NCBI GenBank assembly: GCA_021827485.1
Contig: JAKAVM010000002.1
Location: 1 to 32,931, forward strand
Origin: Actinomycetes bacterium
GTDB lineage: Bacteria > Actinomycetota > Acidimicrobiia > Acidimicrobiales > JAKAVM01
Direction: 5' to 3'
Length of the DNA stretch: 32,931 nt
A model generated the notes under the pieces. The model searched no databases and was not told where the DNA came from. It saw nothing but the letters and a program-made list of their open reading frames with translations. The translations under genes and the position numbers were made by a program. The stretch's first letter is position 1, and the number at the start of each line of letters is the position of its first letter. Below are positions 29,919-32,931 of this stretch, in pieces.

Positions 29919-31646
29919 GTGGGCAAGAACACGCTAATCGCTGAAAATCTTTGCGAAGTTATGACGGTATTCTCCCATGCATTAGCTGACAACAAAGAGG
30001 CGCTTAATCGGCTTAATGTCTATCCGGTCCCTGACGGTGATACGGGTACCAACATGAGTCTAACTCTCTCATCGGTGGTATCTCGCCTAGATGAACTGAG
30101 AGAACAAGATCTAGGCTTGGAGATGGAATCGGTTTGTAAAGCGATTAGCCAAGGATCCCTAATGGGTGCACGGGGCAATTCTGGGGTAATACTTTCACAG
30201 CTTCTGCGAGGTTTTACCGATACAATTCGCACATCTTACGAAATAGGCCCGGAACAGATAGCCCAGGCTCTAGTGCGAGCTAGCGAAAGTGCCTATGAAG
30301 CAGTGTTGCGACCGGTCGAAGGCACAATCCTTACCGTTGCCAACGGTGCAGGTGAAGGGGCGAAGCAGTCGTCAGAGTCTGGTGGCGACTTGGAAGCTGT
30401 TGTAAATTCAGCACTTAGCCAGGCCAAAATTGCCCTAGAGAATACTCCCAAGCTATTGCCAGTACTAGCAAAAGCAGGAGTAGTGGATGCGGGTGGTTCA
30501 GGTTACGTTTTATTTTTGCATGCACTTGCAAATGTTGTAAGTGGTGTTCCGGTCCCTAAGTCTGCGCAGATGAACGACGCCGCATCGCAGATGGCTGGAC
30601 CAATTGACATTAGTACGCCCCCAACATTTCATGATGACTGTTCTTCTGCCGACAACATTGCCGATCTTCGCTATGAAGTTATGTATATGCTCGAAGCTTC
30701 AGATGAGCTAATTGGTGGTTTCAAAGAGTTATGGGGCTCACTTGGAGACTCCATTGTAGTAGTTGGGGGAGATGGCCTTTGGAACTGTCACATACACACT
30801 GATGACGTTGGTGGTGCTATTGAGGCTGCATTGGATGTAGGTCGTCCGAGACAGATTAGAGTTACCGATCTAATTGATCAAGTTGGCAAAATTGAAGAAA
30901 TCGAGGAGGAGCGCTGGGTTCGTGAAGGAGCCAGCGTGTCATATGAGACGCATAGTTTTCAAGAGGGCACTAAAGTCGGTGATAAAGGGCCATTGACCGC
31001 CGTTGTTTGTGTTGCTAATGGAGACGGCATTAGGAGGATATTTAGCTCGCTTGGGGTTCATGCAATTATCAATGGCGGACAGTCGATGAATCCATCTACT
31101 CAAGATGTTTTGGATGCAATTGAAAAAGTACCAGCGAGTCAAGTATTAGTTTTGCCCAATAACTCTAATATTGTTCCGGTAGCCAATCAGGCATCACAAC
31201 TTTCGAGCAAGGAAGTAGTAGTTCTCCCAACTAGAAGTATTCCGCAAGCTTTCGAGGCTCTAATGATTTATGATCCTGACGCTAGTGTCCAAACAAATTT
31301 TAAAGCTATGGAAGAGATATTAGATAGTGCAATCTTTGGTGAGGTCACTAGAGCCGTGCGAGATGCGGATACCGAAATTGGTAAGGTGCTGGCTGGCCAG
31401 TGGATAGGTCTGGATTCGAAGGGAATTAGGGTTGTAAGAGATGAACTTGCTTTAGCAAGCTGTAGCCTCCTCGATCTTTTGGTCGATGAAAGTGCAGAGG
31501 TCGTCACCATTATCGAAGGCGATGGATCCTCGACAGCAGATACTCGCCACATAACAGTTTGGCTTTCCGATAATCGCCCTGACGCCGAGATTGAGATACA
31601 TCACGGAGGCCAACCTTTATACCCGTATCTTTTTGGAATTGGTTGA
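29919..31646 (+). CDS. DAK2/DegV-like kinase, FakA (YloV) family
   Basis: The 575-residue protein has an N-terminal DhaL-like DAK2 domain (about residues 10-200). Its signature 'NVYPVPDGDTGTNM' has Asp residues that bind Mg-ATP, and 'GARGNSGVILSQLLRGF' follows. A middle domain contains 'DLRYEVMYMLEA' and 'HIHTDDVGGAIEAAL', and a C-terminal DegV-like part contains 'NGGQSMNPST' and 'VLVLPNNSNI'. In firmicutes FakA phosphorylates fatty acids presented by a DegV-family partner FakB; the same substrate is inferred here but no fakB gene is in the window. The GTG start is preceded by a -10 rather than a ribosome site. recG follows about ten bases later, likely in the same operon. Confidence 0.88.
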   Translation: MGKNTLIAENLCEVMTVFSHALADNKEALNRLNVYPVPDGDTGTNMSLTLSSVVSRLDELREQDLGLEMESVCKAISQGSLMGARGNSGVILSQLLRGFTDTIRTSYEIGPEQIAQALVRASESAYEAVLRPVEGTILTVANGAGEGAKQSSESGGDLEAVVNSALSQAKIALENTPKLLPVLAKAGVVDAGGSGYVLFLHALANVVSGVPVPKSAQMNDAASQMAGPIDISTPPTFHDDCSSADNIADLRYEVMYMLEASDELIGGFKELWGSLGDSIVVVGGDGLWNCHIHTDDVGGAIEAALDVGRPRQIRVTDLIDQVGKIEEIEEERWVREGASVSYETHSFQEGTKVGDKGPLTAVVCVANGDGIRRIFSSLGVHAIINGGQSMNPSTQDVLDAIEKVPASQVLVLPNNSNIVPVANQASQLSSKEVVVLPTRSIPQAFEALMIYDPDASVQTNFKAMEEILDSAIFGEVTRAVRDADTEIGKVLAGQWIGLDSKGIRVVRDELALASCSLLDLLVDESAEVVTIIEGDGSSTADTRHITVWLSDNRPDAEIEIHHGGQPLYPYLFGIG

Positions 31647-31656
31647 TACCGTCGCA

Positions 31657-32931
31657 TTGGTTGATGCCTCCGCGCAAGGTCAAGTCGAAAGGGATACAAG
31701 GCTAATTAGACTTGCCTTTCGTAACCTTGAAGAGGTCAATGGCATTGGCAAGAAATCAGCTACCGCTTTGCGAGAGATGGGAATAGACAATGTCTACGAT
31801 CTAATCTCTTTTTACCCACGTACTTATCGGGATAGGAGTAAATCAACTACTATCGACGAATTAGTCGAAGGACACGAGACAACTATCTTTGCTAGAGTAA
31901 CCTCAGTTGAGCTTCAGAGATTGCGAAATCGTCGAACATTGGTCAAAGTTGAATTAGCTGATGAAAGCGGTACTATAAGGTGCAGCTTTTTTAATCAGCC
32001 CTGGAGGGCAAAGCAACTTCAGCCAGACTGTGAAGTATTTGTGGCAGGTAAGCCAGTTCGATACAAAAGTTGGTTGACTCTCTCAAACCCAATTGTTGAT
32101 ATTATTGGTAAACCAGGATCGAGGCGAACCGGCAGAGTTGTGGCCATATACCCGCAGTCAGATAAAGCTGGTATATCGACGTGGGATATTGAAACCTGGA
32201 TCAGAGAGATTCTGAGGAGAACAGGAGAGGTATCTGATCCCATGCCAACTACGATGTTGAAGCGCAATAAGTTAGTAGATCGTAATTTCGCAATAAAAAA
32301 TATTCATATTCCAGAGAGTATGGACTCGTGCTACTTGGCAAAGAGGAGATTGATATTTGACGAGATGCTTCGTTTGCAGTTGTGTCTAATGGAGCGTAAA
32401 GATTTCCTCGAAAAGAACGTCTTAGGTATCGCCCACGCACCAGAGGCTAGCAACCCGAGTTCCGGCAGGCTGGTAGACAAGCTCATCGAAACACTCAGTT
32501 TTGATCTAACTAATGCTCAGTTGAGAGCTATAAATGAGATAAGAGCTGATATGGCTCGTCCAATTCCTATGCATCGACTTGTGCAGGGCGATGTCGGCTC
32601 TGGGAAAACCCTAGTTGCCCTATGCTCTATGCTTGTAGCTGCCGAGGGAGGCCACCAAGGGGCTTTACTCGTGCCAACTGAGATTTTAGCAGAGCAACAT
32701 TTCAGTGCAATCAGGAATCTAGTAGGCGAACTATCCATGCCCGATAGTCAAACCTTGACGGGCGAGAGGCCCTATCGAATCGAGTTATTGACTAGTTCTA
32801 CTAAACTATCAGAACGAAATAAAATTCTTGACCATTTGAAAATTGGAAGGATTGACTGTGTTGTTGGTACCCACTCACTTCTATCTGAGGATGTTAAGTT
32901 CTCTTCTCTTGGTTTAGTTATAGTTGACGAA
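31657..32931 (+). CDS. recG: ATP-dependent DNA helicase RecG, 3' truncated by window
   Basis: RecG regresses stalled replication forks and branch-migrates recombination intermediates. The frame is open to the window end (425 codons from the TTG at 31657; TTG at 31639 or 31633 would overlap the upstream gene, and no in-frame ATG is suitable). It shows an N-terminal HhH-like 'GIGKKSATALREMGI' and 'DLISFYPRTYRDRS'. An OB-fold wedge domain follows ('VELADESGTIRCSFFNQPW', with 'IYPQSDKAGIS' after it). The helicase core has Walker A GDVGSGKT (Lys317) and 'LVPTEILAEQHF'. The window stops at 'LVIVDE', the first residues of the DEAH-like box. The remaining helicase lobe must lie beyond. Confidence 0.92.
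   Translation, partial: MVDASAQGQVERDTRLIRLAFRNLEEVNGIGKKSATALREMGIDNVYDLISFYPRTYRDRSKSTTIDELVEGHETTIFARVTSVELQRLRNRRTLVKVELADESGTIRCSFFNQPWRAKQLQPDCEVFVAGKPVRYKSWLTLSNPIVDIIGKPGSRRTGRVVAIYPQSDKAGISTWDIETWIREILRRTGEVSDPMPTTMLKRNKLVDRNFAIKNIHIPESMDSCYLAKRRLIFDEMLRLQLCLMERKDFLEKNVLGIAHAPEASNPSSGRLVDKLIETLSFDLTNAQLRAINEIRADMARPIPMHRLVQGDVGSGKTLVALCSMLVAAEGGHQGALLVPTEILAEQHFSAIRNLVGELSMPDSQTLTGERPYRIELLTSSTKLSERNKILDHLKIGRIDCVVGTHSLLSEDVKFSSLGLVIVDE

Overview
The window reads as a moderately low-GC actinobacterial chromosome. The right end carries thiL, rpmB, a DAK2/FakA-like kinase and recG, an order typical of actinobacteria, although rpmB is inverted here. There is also a GTP-type PEP carboxykinase, an alpha-methylacyl-CoA racemase, many GTG/TTG starts, and -10 boxes placed directly before start codons. 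An acidimicrobial relative (Acidithrix/Ferrimicrobium-like) would fit, but the sequence alone does not fix the genus.

Layout. 1-4415: a cell-envelope block with a Kelch beta-propeller protein (5' end outside the window) and two probable lipoproteins. 4425-4510: the start of a 'DGGVFAFGDA' protein cut by an IS21-family element (4511-7206, istA-istB, multiple terminal repeats). 7207-13856: a visibly GC-rich defence island on the minus strand, in transcription order hsdR, abiEi, abiEii, hsdM, hsdS. This is a type I restriction-modification system with an AbiE-type toxin-antitoxin pair inserted between the restriction and modification genes. It abuts the IS on one side, and no target-site duplication is visible around the IS.

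14092-21139: native-looking DNA with a GH31 alpha-glucosidase, a PH/SHOCT membrane protein, a GAF histidine kinase with its NarL-type regulator, and a GH1 beta-glucosidase. 21218-25719: an alpha/beta hydrolase, alpha-methylacyl-CoA racemase, SAM methyltransferase, short-chain dehydrogenase and DUF4395 membrane protein, suggesting branched acyl-CoA or isoprenoid/lipid metabolism. 25984-28353: a PIN-toxin remnant, a stand-alone Lrp/AsnC ligand-binding domain and PEPCK. 28466-32931: thiL, rpmB, the FakA-like kinase and recG (cut by the window end).

Points of most interest: (i) the composite hsdR-abiE-hsdMS operon, with a separate promoter in front of abiEi that would also drive the methylase; (ii) three dispersed 'CCTCCC-hairpin' motifs resembling solo IS200/IS605-type ends; (iii) near-identical, mosaic Kelch repeats; (iv) recurrent leaderless promoter architecture; (v) a dense array of palindromes and repeats between rpmB and the DAK2 gene. 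No rRNA, tRNA or CRISPR array was recognised.
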